Shown one piece after another: positions 24,801 to 37,539 of a DNA stretch of 64,000 bases. The stretch lies in NCBI GenBank assembly GCA_029379385.1, contig CM055611.1, forward strand, positions 2,294,001-2,358,000. Reading direction: 5' to 3'. Source of the stretch: Quillaja saponaria. Lineage: Eukaryota > Streptophyta > Magnoliopsida > Fabales > Quillajaceae. The notes under the pieces were generated by a model, which searched no databases, had not been told where the DNA came from, and was given only the letters and a program-made list of their open reading frames with translations. A program made the translations under genes and the position numbers. Position 1 is the first letter of the stretch. Each line of letters opens with the position of its first letter.

Positions 24801-27529
24801 AATTTATGTTTTTATGTATAATTGTTACTATTAATAATCTGATATAAATATGGTGAATTTTCAGATTTAAAATGATAATAATTGTAATAATATGACAATG
24901 TTTCTGGGTGAAAGTGTAGATATCCTATATATTTTTCGCTTATTGATCAAAAATAAAGAAAACTGAGAAAGTTAAAGTGATTAAAGTTTGAATAGAAATT
25001 TTGTAGTTTGGATTCTTGATGTTCTACCTAATGCGAATGCGATCTGATAATAATTCGAGGAACATGTTATTGTAGTGTGGGTTTTAGTAATTGATGATGC
25101 CGCAAGTGGTGGTGATTGGTGGGTGAAGGAGTGGAATCCAGGTGGGTTTGTGGGTCTTAAGATTGTGAATTGTGATTTCTGAGGACCAGCCAAAGCCCAA
25201 AGAGGCAAAGAAGTGATTTGTGCCTACGTGTTCATAGGTACCATAATTTGCTTCAATTATATGTTCCAATTTGTGTGTTGAGTAATGCTTAAGCTTGCAA
25301 CCAAAAGATTGCATTATTTTATATTATATCCTTATCCTTTCTTTGTCACCTCCATTTTACACACTCATATTCTATTACTTTTTCATGCCCCTTTAAATAA
25401 ACCTCTCTTAATCTCTTTTTAACTCCATCAGTTATTAGTTCAACTTATAAAATATTACACTTAATTCTTTTAAATTTTAAGCTGAAATCAAATTTAAATT
25501 GTAACTTCTGTTATTTTTATAAAATATTTTTTTTAAAAAGTGTTTAAGTTTTCTTTCATCTTCTTCAACCAATTTTCTATTCTTACTCCACCAACTATCA
25601 CTTTTTGGCTTTTTTTGTTATCTATATAATTTGTTTCAATTTCTTTTTTGTAGGGCCACATTGTAACGGATATGGAATGATCATTTTGCTAAAATTAGAA
25701 TTGGGGAAAATGATTCTGCAAAATCAGCACAATGATTTCTCTTTTATCTTTATCCCAGAAAATGTTTCTTTAATTGTACCTAATTAGTCCAATTTCTAAC
25801 CCTAAAGGGGGTATTTCTGCCCCACTGGCCCATAACTGCTTTAGGTGCTAATAAAATTTGTGGCATAACATCAATTAATCAAGAAAACTGTATAGTACGT
25901 AGTGTTTGTTTTTCAATTCGAAGGAGGCCACAGATAACTCTGTCCCTCTTTATAAATTTTTTTAAGAATAAATTTATGTGAGAGTTTAATTCAATTTATA
26001 TTATTTTAATTCATGTCAATTTAAATCATTCTTCAATGTTTAAAATAAATTATTTAAGTGATAGAATTTAAATAAATTAAATGAAATTATAGTGTTTGAA
26101 ATATTATTATAACTAATAAAATTCATTTTATTTTAATATTTTTACAAAATTACCCTTGTATTAATTAAAAAAATAAAAATACTACAAAAATAACTTAAAT
26201 CATTGGTTAAGGTCTAATGCATTATAAGGAGGGAAGAGAAATAAGGGGAAGGGTATGGGAAAGAAATAAGGGAAGAGATGAGTTGAGATGAACAATTGGG
26301 TAGGGAGAAGATGGGGGTTGTGGTTTTTGAGACATGGATATGAAGAAAAGTAAAAACAAAAGGTATATATGTATTTTTAATCTAATTAAATTAAATTCTT
26401 GACAAATCACATTAATTTTGATAAGAATTAAAAATAAAAAAAATGTTATAAAAGCATGATTTAGAATAGATTGAATTTTTATGAAAGATAAATATCAAAC
26501 ACATAATTTTAATTAAAATTTATTTAGAATGAATTAAATTTCACAATTTTTGTGATTTTAAACACACTCAATATATGATTTTATAATAAGCTCTTGGTAT
26601 ACAATAGTTAGAGACTTTTCAAATTGTACATTCACAATATATGCTGAGTTGGAATACTCATAATATTAAAAATAATAATAAACAAAAACTAAAAAGGAGT
26701 ACATACAGCCCTAGCAATGTGTCTATGCTTAAGCTATTGATATTCTCTTACACAAGAAACTTAAATTAAATATATCTCAACTCAATGAAAGATGTGAAAT
26801 TAAGAATATGCTTTGTCCTGAATTCTTTTGCAGTTTTTGTCCTGAGCTTGATCAGACACTACAGCAATCATACCCTTCTCTGTTATTAACCAGAAAACAG
26901 AAACAGTACTTGAACATTAATTCATGCACTAATTGATTTTGTTAGAATGATGTAAACCATTGCCATAGATGTACAAGAATTATCCCCAATCATTAGGCGT
27001 GGTGTTCAAGTTTTGGGGCATTAAAATTTATATTCGTGTTCTTGGCACCATACTCATTACCATGTGATCACACATTCTGGATCGGAAATCGGAATCTTTT
27101 AATTTCTGAAGACAAGTATTTCTATATACGAGTGTCAAGGAACCTATCCCTTCAACTTAACCAATGAATAAACACTGTTAATTGGTACAAATTTATATTT
27201 CTCAGATTTAACTTCCATTACAATTTTTTTTTTTACATATACTTTAAGGAATGAAATCTTATTTGCATGTCACCCTTAACGACAAATCTTGGTCTTAAAA
27301 ATATATAATTGACAATTCCCATTTTTTTGTCTATTTCATTGTTCTTTTCCCTCGCTATATATGAGAATATACTACAAAAGATTCGTAGAGTGAGAATCCA
27401 AGCTCTCATTTCTTCATAAAAAATAATTATCGGTATTCAACTTGTTATATATTCGACTCATATTCAGCATTAAACCCTGATATTTAAATATAAGCTCATC
27501 AATCAATTACAACATAATAGAAACCTCAT
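21831..27529. other. Long AT-rich intergenic region without recognisable genes
   Basis: I read both strands and found no supported gene, RNA or intact element. A GC-richer island at about 24410-24650 and a TATA-like TCTCTATAAACTG near 23212 are not followed by a credible reading frame. Homopurine and poly(T) runs are scattered (for example 24724-24740). Confidence 0.4.
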
Positions 27530-28455
27530 ACCTTTTTTTAGCAAGAAAGACGGGGCTTAACCCCAAACAAACTAAGAAGTTTACAATCTAAGAAATGACA
27601 CACTTCTCATATTTTTAGAGAGAACATTACATACTCCAGTTGGTAGATCAAGAAATCTCGAAATGCCAACATCCAATTCATGAGTATAATTTGTCATCCA
27701 ATCTGCAACTCTGTTTCCTTCACAAAAAACATGATAAAATTTTATACACCAATCTCTAGCCAAAAGTTCTTGAATTCCAAAGATCAAAGGAGATAATGGA
27801 TGAGAAGAATCACATCCCTTCTTAATAAAATGAATTGCCATTAGAGAATCAGCTTCAAGGATAACCCTTCTAAATCCAAAAACTCCAAGCCACATCAAGC
27901 CCCGTTAAAATTCACCAAAGTTCCGCAGCATTAGAGGAACAAGATCCTAGTTGGATACCATAGCCACAAATCCAAGTCCCTGATTCATTATCTCTAAGAG
28001 CACCACTTGCTGTTGCTGGACTGGTAGAAATTTTGATAGAACCATCTTAGTTAAGTTTAACCCAATTAGTTGGAGAAGGACACAATCCAATTAAATGCTC
28101 AACTCAAAAGGGTTTAGAGAGTTGAACACTCTAGTCAAAGGCCATTGCTTGTTCATAATCTCGAGCTCGTTGCAACATTTGAAAAATAAGGTCACCTGAT
28201 ACTTGAAAATTAGCATCAAAGATCTGGTTGTTCTGCCATAACCAAATTAACCATGAAGCATGCCCAAAAATCACCTTCCACCCAAAATCATGCCCACAAT
28301 TATGTCGAGCATTATGAAAAAGCCAATCATGAGATGAAAGAGAAAATAATTTATCCCACCATAAAGATTTCACAAGTCTGAGCCAAATGGATCTTGCCCA
28401 CATAGAAACCTCATACTGTAATGAACAACAATATTTCAGTTTCAAAAAAATCACA
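27530..28455 (-). mobile_element. LINE / RNase H-type retroelement remnant
   Basis: On the minus strand 28454-28131 encodes WWDKLFSLSSHDWLFHNARH followed by IFGHASWLIWLWQNNQIFD, the region between zf-RVT and RNase H of plant non-LTR elements. 27898-27581 encodes GVFGFRRVILEADSLMAIHF and RDWCIKFYHVFCEGNRVADW, the C-terminal half of an RVT_3 RNase H domain. The connecting part (27900-28130) is frame-broken. The 3' end at 27530 has the typical tail CTTTCTTGCTAAAAAAA. No upstream reverse transcriptase is visible, so it is a 5'-truncated dead copy. Confidence 0.8.
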
Positions 28456-31021
28456 TAAAGGTAGACAAACTATTTACAATTAAGCTCATTTGAGAAATCG
28501 GACGTAATATTAAAATTCATATAATTGTCCATAATGATAATCATAAAACGCCAGTCCACATCGCCATCACAAATAGGAGGCGTAGCTCGTGGCTCCTGTG
28601 AGTGATTGCGAGATGATAATGGGAATGGATCGACAAGTGTAGCTGGAGGAACCTTCAAAGTGGAAGGGGATGCCGATGGAAGGTTCAATCAATTGTGTTT
28701 CTATTAAAACATGAAATATAAACTTCCAAAATTCTTTTCAAATGGCTTTCACCGAACAAATCAAGTTATATTCCTACATTTTTACAATTCAAAACCTAAA
28801 CCTAAACCAATTTATACATGTTTCTAATTGTAGCAATCTAATTTCATGTATAGCCTAAACTTTTAGATTTCTAACCAAGACCGAGAATCTATATTGATTA
28901 AATTAAGCCTCCAACTAGTCAATGATGCTAACAACTTATCTATATTATTTTCTAATTCCTTAATCAAATATATTTTATTTACGTCCACTTCCTACAATTA
29001 AATCTACTAAATTCATCTATTTTTCATAATTTATCAACTTATGTAGGTACGGATTAATCTAATTTGTACAGAATTTTATGCAATTAGGTCTAATTCAAAA
29101 ATTTTTTTTTTTATGAAATTACATAATTATCTAAGTTTTAATGCAACCATATCTATTTACAAAAATTTTGTACCTAATAAATAAAATTTATCAAATTTTA
29201 ATAAATTAAAATATATATTTACAAAATTATTAGTCAAGTAATTTATTTACAACTAATCATTCCAAACAATTTAACTGCACAATATCTAAAAATCAATTCC
29301 AATCTTCAAATATCCTAACTCAAAATTCTTCAAAAATCCTAACCCATAAATCAAAATTCAATCCAAAATTAAATATTCAAATTATTCCTAGCAATTTAAA
29401 TATCCAATTTCAAACAAAAATAATTAAAATAAGTGGAACATACAAATTAACTACACAATTTCAATGGGAAACACCAAAATCACAAAACCTATAAACCTCA
29501 AAATTTCACACCCAATTAACAAAATTTCATACAATTAATCAATTAGCCAAACAAAATAAAAATTTAACAACCAAACATCAAAACAATTAACTCAAAAATC
29601 CCCAAATTCAAAACCCAAAACACCAATCTCCACACCTGGCCGAATTTCATATTTGAATGATGAATAGATGGTGGAGAAGGCAAGGAACGACAGCGGCAGC
29701 ACCGGTGGCGATATTAGTGATGTAGGACGGAACCACCAGCGAAGTTGAATGGTCAAACCCGATGGGTCTGATCTAATTTTCTTTTTTTCTATTTTCTTTT
29801 TTTTTTTTTTTTTAAAAACGATAGGGGCAAGTGCCCTTGCCTTTCCCATGTCATTTAAAATTTCAATTTTAAAAATGCAGCATTCTAAGGTGGGAGGATT
29901 GATGTCACCTCGACATCAACTTCGCGAGGTTAGTCATGCGTCGCTAAAACTTCGCCCTTTCCACTCAAACATATGTTGCCAATTGTTTTAAGTGGGAATT
30001 GGTCTCCTATGAAAAAAAGAAGAAGCGAGGGATACTTTTTTCGCCCGTTTCTCGCTAAGGGATAAGAGGCGAGGGACACATGGCTTGAGTTAGTTGAGCA
30101 TTTTTAAATATATTTTACACTTATTTCTCATATAGGTGGTTACTCTAAATTCAACAAGTAATAATATTGTAATACTAAATATTCACACAGACAAATAACT
30201 CAAATAATTAAAAAAATTAATTACAAATCGATGCTAAGATTTAAATCTTAGATCTCTTGATTCTAGTACATTTATCTTAATTAATTGAACTAAAATCTCA
30301 TACTAATGGACATGTTATGACAAAAGAAATAAATAAATTTATTATTTTTTGATTGTATAACTTTTACGTAATTTTAGCATAAGAATTTTGTGGGAGAAAT
30401 ATATAACATATGTAATTAAATATTTGAAATGTAATAAAACATATATTAAGAGACTCACTTTACTATACATAATTTAGCAAGACATGATTAAATATTTGTT
30501 TAATAAGAATCACCGTCATAGCCGCATGTTATCCAAAACTAGCTGTATATGAGTAGATTAAGGTTGTCAACCTAGCTAATTATGATTTATGAATCACTAA
30601 ACTAAAATAATAGAAGGTTAAAATAATGAAATCTTCCATAAAGGAAGTACTAAGTAGTAGTAAAATATTTTTCAAAGAAAAGGTGGTGGAACAAGGAACA
30701 TGTCACCTTGATTAGCGGTGAAGTATGCGCTTTAGTGTGTTAAGCTTTGTCGTTTGGCTTTTTTCAAGTAAAATATGGGATTGTGGGATTATGGGATTAT
30801 GGGATTGTCCTTCTTCCCTTTGTCATTGACAATCTGCGAGTCTATGGAATATGGAAGCAAGAGTTTTTCATTTCGATCACTGTCTTTCTCAGATTCTTTC
30901 TAGGAAATTTTTTGACTATCTGTCCCCCCTTACAGACTTTAGACTATTTACAATTAATTCAACTAATCAACTAACTTGTGTCTAATTGTTGTAGTACTTG
31001 GGTTTAGACTTGTTAATTCTT
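28456..31021. other. Intergenic, no gene seen
   Basis: AT-rich sequence. It includes an A/T homopolymer pair at 29773-29815, a block with repeated GCGAGGGA/CTTCGC words at about 29905-30080 (possible mobile element remnant, related words at 58.1-58.4 kb), and four copies of an 8-bp unit TGGGATTR at 30776-30807. No supported coding region. Confidence 0.4.
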
Positions 31022-31094
31022 ACAACCACTATATATACAACCACCTCAAATACCATACCAACCTCCACATTACATACAATACTCACAAAATCCG

Positions 31095-32154
31095 TTGAGT
31101 CAACCTATGACCTATTCACAAACAGTGAAAAAGGCAGAAAAATTAGTTATTCAAGAAAAGAAGGAAGAAACTAAGCAAGTTTCAGATTTCTTTAACCCAG
31201 GCTTACCAGAAAACCTATATGAAATGGAGTATGAAAATCTCATATTCTTGAGAAAAAAATCAAACTTGGTTAATATATGGGAAATCTCATATTCTCAGTT
31301 TTTAGAAAATATATGGGAAAGCTTGCAGAAGAATTAGTTAATCAAACTAATGTCTTCAAGAACTTTAAATTTCTCACTAAAAAGTGATAAAAGAAGTTAA
31401 TTGGGACAAGGATGTTAATTTTGGACAAATTAACACTATTCTTGAATTATCTGAATTATCTGAATTATTGGGAAGTCAAATAGACGATGATCTAGTATTT
31501 CAAAAAGTCAAGAGAATTAGTCTCTATGAAAAATCCAAGATGATTCTCCTAACAGAGTTATCTTTCAAAATCACCAGTAGCATAGACAATACTCATCATT
31601 TCAAATTAATGGAAAAATTAGAACAATTTTCCTTTAATATTCATATACCTTATGATTATTGGAACATTAATATTCCAAAATTATCTTTCAGTTCTTATGA
31701 AAGTCTTGACATAGAAAGCGTTGAGATGAGATTCGTTGGAACCATTATCCTAGAAAAGGATAAATTTGAAAAACTTTCAGGATTAAGTTCTTTTCTCAAA
31801 ACCATGATCATTTACTTTATCATGGAAGACGAGTCAAGATCTATGTATACCCTTTCTATAACCAGTATGATGGAATATTTTCAAATAGAAAAATTTTATC
31901 AACCTTTTCAGATCTTTGATCTAAACAAGACATTAGATTATGATTTTGACCTTTTAGAAGATGATCAAAATCTCTTAGTCAGACAGACTATATCTGGAAA
32001 TCAATATTATGTTAAATGTCTCGGCCAGCTTGTCAGAAATGCAGATTTTATTTTAAGTGAAGACTTCTTTAAAATCTCAGATGGAAAAAGAATCTTTACT
32101 ACAGCTCTACCAGTCCAGTACAGCAGATCCAAAAAGCTGATAAATCTTTGCTGA
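31095..32154 (+). pseudogene. Endogenous caulimovirid last ORF (transactivator/viroplasmin position), broken
   Basis: Two open pieces (31095-31337 and 31384-32154, the second 256 aa) lie in sequence with a stop and frame change between them. The N-terminal part repeats the piece found inverted at 32926-33114. I recognise no catalytic motif. Its place after RNase H and before the promoter block matches the translational transactivator/inclusion body protein of cavemo- and solendoviruses, so the function is inferred from position only. Confidence 0.5.
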
Positions 32155-32410
32155 TCAAATTCTCAGAAAATCAGACTCTTTGAGGTAGAAGGCCCTGAAA
32201 GATCTTATTTCTGATGCAGAGATGGATTTCAATCTTGCAGACAGAGCAAACAGTGCTTGTAGCATGAGTGATGGTGCCAACACATATGACAGTGTTACAG
32301 AACACAACATTGACAACATGATGGAACCATGACAACGACATCTCCACCACCTGAAAGCTGAGTAGTCATTTTCTGAAAAAGACAGAAAGTTGATGAGTCA
32401 GCATTCTAAT

Positions 32411-32753
32411 AACTTAAAGATGATAAGTCTCTATCTGAAAAACGACAGGCAGATGACAGGTCACTTTCAAGAAAGGAACACCTCAGCTAAAGAGATAATG
32501 CATATCCACCTTTAGCAAAAACAATCTTCTTTACAGCAATTAAAGCAGATTCTTTCTTATATCTTTACCTAATGTAATAATGATGTTTGTTAAGTTTTTC
32601 CTTTAAATAGGTTGATGCTTAGGCATTATAGGATATCTTAGAATTTCTTATTTTCTATGTTTTAATACTTCTCTCCCTCACCATCTTGTATACATCTTAT
32701 CTCTTCCTTCAAGATCCTCAACATTCCGCAGCTCGTTTAGTAAGTGGTATCAG
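32411..32753 (+). promoter_or_regulatory. Viral intergenic/promoter block, plus-strand copy
   Basis: This block is inverted relative to 38222-38566. It holds TGAC-containing words near 32445-32465 (as-1-like, weak), a TATA-like CTTTAAATAG at 32601-32610, and the start of a primer binding site, TGGTATCAG, at 32745-32753. The sequence switches to coat-protein DNA right after CAG, so the site is incomplete. Confidence 0.6.
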
Positions 32754-32910
32754 TTAGACAGTGATCTAAGACCTGCCTAATAGCATACTTAACTCTATTA
32801 CTGTTTAGAGAATTTTTCTAATTCCCTTATATCACACAATTTTATTTTAGTCAAAGTATAGTTTACTTCTGACTTTAGGTTTTGAGGATCCATATATCCA
32901 CAAAATTCTG
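32753..32910 (-). pseudogene. Extra coat-protein fragment with internal deletion
   Basis: The plus-strand sequence matches 36594-36643 and then 36794-36900 in the same orientation, so about 150 bases between them are missing. It fills the join between the plus-strand promoter block and the minus-strand end of the virus. It is a third rearranged piece of the same virus, not a gene. Confidence 0.7.
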
Positions 32911-33300
32911 ACTTGCTTAGCTTCTTCATTCTTTTCTTGAATAACTAATTTTTCTGCCTTTTTCACTAGTTTGTGAATAGGTCATAGGTTGACTCAACAG
33001 ATTTTGTGAGTATTGTATGTATTGTGGAGGTTGGTATGGTATTTGAGGTGGTTGTATGTATAGTGGTCTACTATACATAGAGTGAGGATTATACCTGAAA
33101 TATGCTGGCTTCATAATTTCATTAACATGGGTATTTTGTCTGCTTGTGGACTGTCCTTGTCTAGGAATCCTGTTAGCACTTGAGGATTGTCCTGGTTTAG
33201 GATTGATCCTTGCCTTTGGCTTGACAGTTGTCCATTCACCTGTGGATTCGAATAAAGGCTTTTTTCCTTTATCATTTTTCTGGCTTATGTCTGCTTAAGA
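32911..33300 (-). pseudogene. Start of the viral last ORF, truncated
   Basis: On the minus strand a Pro/Tyr/Gln-rich reading (32926-33114, IQPPQIPYQPPQYIQ) ends where the sequence jumps to the coat-protein fragment. The same sequence reappears inverted at 31022-31165, where the ORF continues. It lies directly downstream of RNase H. Confidence 0.6.
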
Positions 33301-33833
33301 AATCTGCAAGAAAATTTTTGTTACCTTTGATATGTTCTATATCAAAAGAATATTGACATATATAATTATACCATCGAATCCGTCTTGGATTTTCTTCTCC
33401 TTTTCTTGATTTTAGAAAATTCTTTACTGATTGATTATCAGTACGATTAAGAAATTTTTCTGGTGCAAGAAAAATATGGAATCTCTTTTTGCCATTTTTA
33501 TAGCTAAGAGTTCTTTCTCGTAAATAATATAATTGATTTCATTGGGCTTAAACTTTCCTAAATTATAGCCACAAATTTTTTCTTCTTTGTTTACTATAGT
33601 TTTTAGTACTGCTCCCCAGTGTTCTTCACTGGCATCAGTTTCTAATATTAGTTTATCTTCTTGTTTAGGAAAATAAACTGAAAGGAGATTTTTTATCTCA
33701 TCCTTTATAGACTTAATTATTAAAGAATCACTCTCTTTCCAAAAGAATTGTTTATTCTTTTTGAGTTTTTCTAATAAAGGTTTTTCCTTTTTGGATAAAT
33801 CCTTTATAAAATTTCTTCCATAATTTAATATTC
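33300..33833 (-). pseudogene. Viral RNase H domain, broken
   Basis: Minus-strand reading with frame breaks. Recognisable are the ETDAS motif near 33640, YEKELLAI-type and RTDN segments (about 33440-33530), and the closing ADFLSR near 33300. These are the RNase H marks of caulimovirid polymerases. It follows the reverse transcriptase at 33834. Confidence 0.7.
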
Positions 33834-34532
33834 CTAAAAACTTTGTAGTTGTTTTTTATCTACAATGTTATTAGGAAAATCTTTAATTTTTACAAGAATA
33901 TGATCTTGTAATTGAATTCCATTAGGACTTAGTTTTAATCCTAAGAATTCTATTTCCTGTTTTTTTATTTCTATCTTTTTAGGACTCAAGATAATTCCAT
34001 TGTTTATGAAAATATCTCTAACTTTTTCTAAATGAGTTCTGTGTTCTTTTTCTGTTTTAGAGAAGACAAGAACATCATCTATGTAGACCAGACAAAAGTC
34101 TTTAATGTTTTTAAAGAGGTTGTCCATCCATCTTTGAAATATTTGTGGAGCATTACATAAATCGAAGGGCATAACGGTCCATTGGTAATGTCCGTATGGA
34201 ACACTAAAAGCTATCAATGGCTTTGACTCTTATGTTAGCTTTATCTGCCAAAAACCTGATTTACAATCAAATTTACTAAAATATTTAGCATGTCTAATTT
34301 GATTAATAAGAACATCCTTTCTGGGAATAAAATAACCATCAAATTCAAGATTTTGATTTAATCTCTTGTAGTTGATGACCATCCTAGCTTTTCCTCTTTT
34401 TAATTCAGAGTGGTTTCTTACCGTAAAAGCTGGACTAGAATGAGGACTAGTAGTTGATTCTATTAATCCTTTATCTAATAGTTCTTTTATTTGAATTTTG
34501 AATTCGTCTATGTCTTGTTTAGTATAGACCAT
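33834..34532 (-). pseudogene. Viral reverse transcriptase, frame broken
   Basis: Two open pieces: 34532-34230 (SPAFTVRN, GKARMVINYKRLN, FDCKSGFWQIKL) and 34217-33834 (PYGHYQWTVMPF, NAPQIFQRWMD, the catalytic box YIDDVLVF, FLGLKLSPNG). The FDCKSGFWQ and YIDD signatures identify a caulimovirid polymerase. A short frame break separates the pieces at 34218-34229. Confidence 0.85.
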
Positions 34533-34722
34533 AGGTTTAACTCTAATTATTTTATTGGGATCACTTAATCTTAGATTGCAATATCTAGGATTTTTTTCTC
34601 ATAATTTTAAAGGGTCTTCACTAAAATTTGGTTCTAAGTGTCTGTATAACCAATGTGAAGTTTATAAGGTTTAAATTTCTCCTTTTTTCTTAAAAGGTTC
34701 AAATCCTTTGTCACATCTATAC

Positions 34723-35110
34723 TTATGTTCTACAAGTATAGATATAAGGTATTCTAGAATTATTCAAAGATAATTCTAAGCAATTATTATCTAATTTTAA
34801 AGGAAAATATTTTTGTAGGAAATTATTTCCTAGCAACATATCACCATGCATTAAAGGAAAACATAATATCTTTGGAATAAGAAATTTTTTATTTCCTAAC
34901 CATATTGGTATATTTTTAGTTTTGTATTCGATAACAGTTTCTCTGCCATCTATTCCTTTTGCTAAAATTGGATGCTTCATTATTACCTATTTTTCTATAG
35001 GCAAAGCATTTACTCTACAAGTACTTGTTGTAGCACATGTATCAATTAAAACATCTAATTGATATGGTTTATATCCTGAGAAATTAAAATTACCTAACAC
35101 ATAATTATAT
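34723..35110 (-). pseudogene. Viral aspartic protease region, damaged
   Basis: Minus strand, upstream of the reverse transcriptase. The stretch near 35030-35060 reads VLIDTCATTS where pararetroviral proteases have a D-T/S-G catalytic triad, so the Gly is replaced by Cys here. A stop follows, then a 85-residue open piece (34980-34723) with GDMLLGNNFL, the second conserved protease segment. Confidence 0.65.
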
Positions 35111-35399
35111 TTCTTTTTGTTTTGATGAGAAAAAAATGATGTCTTCATTTTCTCCAATAAGTAACTGAGATACTATTATAGTATTTAATTCTTCATTTCT
35201 TGAAGAGCTATTTGATCCTGGAAGTATTGAAAAATTAACATTAGAATTTATTATTCTTTGATTATTTCTCATACTGATTTCTTCAGAGAATTGATCTTCT
35301 TGACTTTCTCTTTGACTTTGACTTTGACTTCTGAAACCTATATTAGGAATTAATCTTGGTTGACTACTACTGAAGGATTTTCTATCCCTAAAGTAGAGA

Positions 35400-35960
35400 T
35401 TACTTCCTAAGGCTTAGAATTCTATAGGTTGAACATTTCTTTGTTCCCTATTTTCAGTTAAGTCTGTTATTAACTAATCATAAGGTATTTCTAGATCCTT
35501 CCAATTTATCAGTCGTGGTTGAATTTATGAATCAAACCCACGTGGCTCAAATATTTCTACAAACCTTTTATCAACTTCTCTAGTTGATGTTTGAGGTAAA
35601 TTGGTTAACTCATAGATAGATTTTCATTCTATGGCTAAATCATTACTATTTTCTATCATTCCTATATTCTTAGTTTGAATTCTTAGTTTTAAAGAATTCT
35701 GAATATTAGGATCATTAATAGATATAAAATAATTTGGCTTGATTTTAAACCAAACTACTCCTGTGACTAGATTAGATTGGATTCCTCCTATGAGGGCTTT
35801 CATAGGGTCATTTAACCTATTGTCATACATGATGGTTAGGATAGGGGTATCTATTCCTTGACAAAATAATGCTTTTATTTCTATCTGGATTATCCCTATA
35901 TGGATATATCTAATTTTAGAAAACTTTTTCTTAAGTCTCTTAATTTTATCTAAGTCAAAT
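35400..35960 (-). pseudogene. Viral movement protein region, broken
   Basis: The clearest open piece is 35830-35624, with YDNRLNDPMKALIGG and INDPNIQNSLKLRIQT. This is the conserved core of the 30K-type movement protein of caulimovirids, which moves virus through plasmodesmata. Flanking frames contain several stops. Lying between coat protein and protease suggests a coat/movement fusion ORF in the ancestor. Confidence 0.65.
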
Positions 35961-36060
35961 ATGTTTAATTCGACTGATCCTTCTCCTGAGGCTTTAGCAG
36001 TAGTATTACCTGAGAACTGCTCAAAATGTTTAGCACTCCTAAAAGTTGAATTTAGATATC

Positions 36061-37513
36061 TTATAGATTTCTTCCTTTGTAGGATTTACCTATCCTTAAA
36101 GAAGATTCTTCTATCTGCATATCTTCTTTTATTATATCTCCTAATTTTGTAACTTGTTGTTTAGAATTAGGGACTTCTTGAAACATAAAAGAAAATTCTG
36201 ATTCATTATCTGAACTTTTTTCTTCACTAATTATTTCATATAATATAGATTCATTATCAGATATTTCTTCTCCGTACCAAATTTCTAGTTCATTTTCTTC
36301 TAGCATTTTTATCATTTTCTTTCCACTTCTTCCTTTATTAGGACATTGTGGGGCATAATGACTTGCTTCATTACAAATGTAACACTTACAACTTTTTCTA
36401 GGTTTCCATGTTTTCTTATATCGTCTAACATATTTTTTATGTGACTTAAACTTTCTTGGAGATTTTTTCTTCCATTTTTTCCAAGTAAACCTTTTTGGTT
36501 TAGACTTGTCACATCCAAATTCCCAATCATCTTTGAGAATTCTGGTGCAGTATCTGTCACCTACTTGCTTTTTGACTTGTTTAGTCGCTTTAGCAGTTAG
36601 ACAGTGATCTAAGACCTGCATAATAGCATACTTAACTCTATTACCTAGAGTGTCTTCTCCATTAGTTTTTTCTAAAAAAGGAGTATATGTGTTATTACAC
36701 AATTCATCCCATGAAGGAGGTAACTTATGAAAATACTGATTAAGCCAAAATTCTGACTCAATAGCATCTAACTTATGATAGTATTTTTGAAACTATTTAG
36801 AGAATTTTTCTAATTCCCTTATATCACACAATTTTATTTTAGTCAAAGTATAGTTTACTTTTGACTTTAGGTTTTGAGGATCCATATATCCACAAAATTC
36901 TTTCTTTATTATATTAACGAATTCTTGTAGGATTTTATCAAAACTATTAAAAATTTCAAGTAATCCTTTTTTCTGGGCTATTCCTTTTATAGAACTTTTC
37001 CCATTTTCTGAGAAATTGCAAAGTGTCTCCTTGCAACGTTCCTGCTATGAAGTCTAAAAATTTTTCTTTAGACCAAGAGGTTCTATAATTTGTTATAACG
37101 ATGGACAATGACTGTGCCCATTCATCTATGGTTTTTTCATAATCTTTAATAGGAATATTTGTCAAATCCAAATATGTCTCATTGACTGCTACATTTTGTT
37201 TATTTAAGTCATCTTTTCTAGAGACTGTAGGCATTTCAGAAGATGAAGGTTTTCTATCATCTTCTTCTTTTAGTTCATCTATCTCTTTCTGATAATAGAC
37301 TTTTGTTTCAGAATCTAGATCTAAGTGATCTGGTTCTTCAATTTTTCTCTTTCCTTTTATTTCAGATTTTTCTGAAAATATTTTTTCATCTTCAGAGGTG
37401 TCTGAACTATCATCACTTATTGTGATTATATTTTCAGATGTGAATGATTCTGGATTAGAATCACTTTCGTCATCAAAAACATTTAATAATATTTCATAAA
37501 TATTTTGCTTCAT
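36061..37513 (-). pseudogene. Viral coat protein, two open pieces
   Basis: 37513-36956 (185 aa) begins MKQNIYEILLNVFDDESD, is acidic and Ser-rich at the start, and then reads TNYRTSWSKEKFLDFIAGTL, a coat-protein core motif. 36702-36061 (213 aa) has a basic Lys/Arg-rich block and the zinc knuckle CYICNEASHYAPQC (CX2CX4HX4C) near 36350, then an acidic tail. The gap between the pieces (36703-36955) has a stop. Acidic N-terminus, core, basic block and CCHC is the standard layout of caulimovirid capsid proteins. Confidence 0.8.
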
Positions 37514-37539
37514 TAAATATTAATTCTGAACAAATAAAT

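Noticed and set aside
25084..25314. Overlapping minus-strand frames near 25.0-25.3 kb as a gene
   Set aside because: No family resemblance, no start context and no exon neighbours.
28470..28688. 72-codon minus-strand frame next to the 27.5-28.5 kb LINE
   Set aside because: Pro/Ser-rich, no resemblance to LINE domains or other families.
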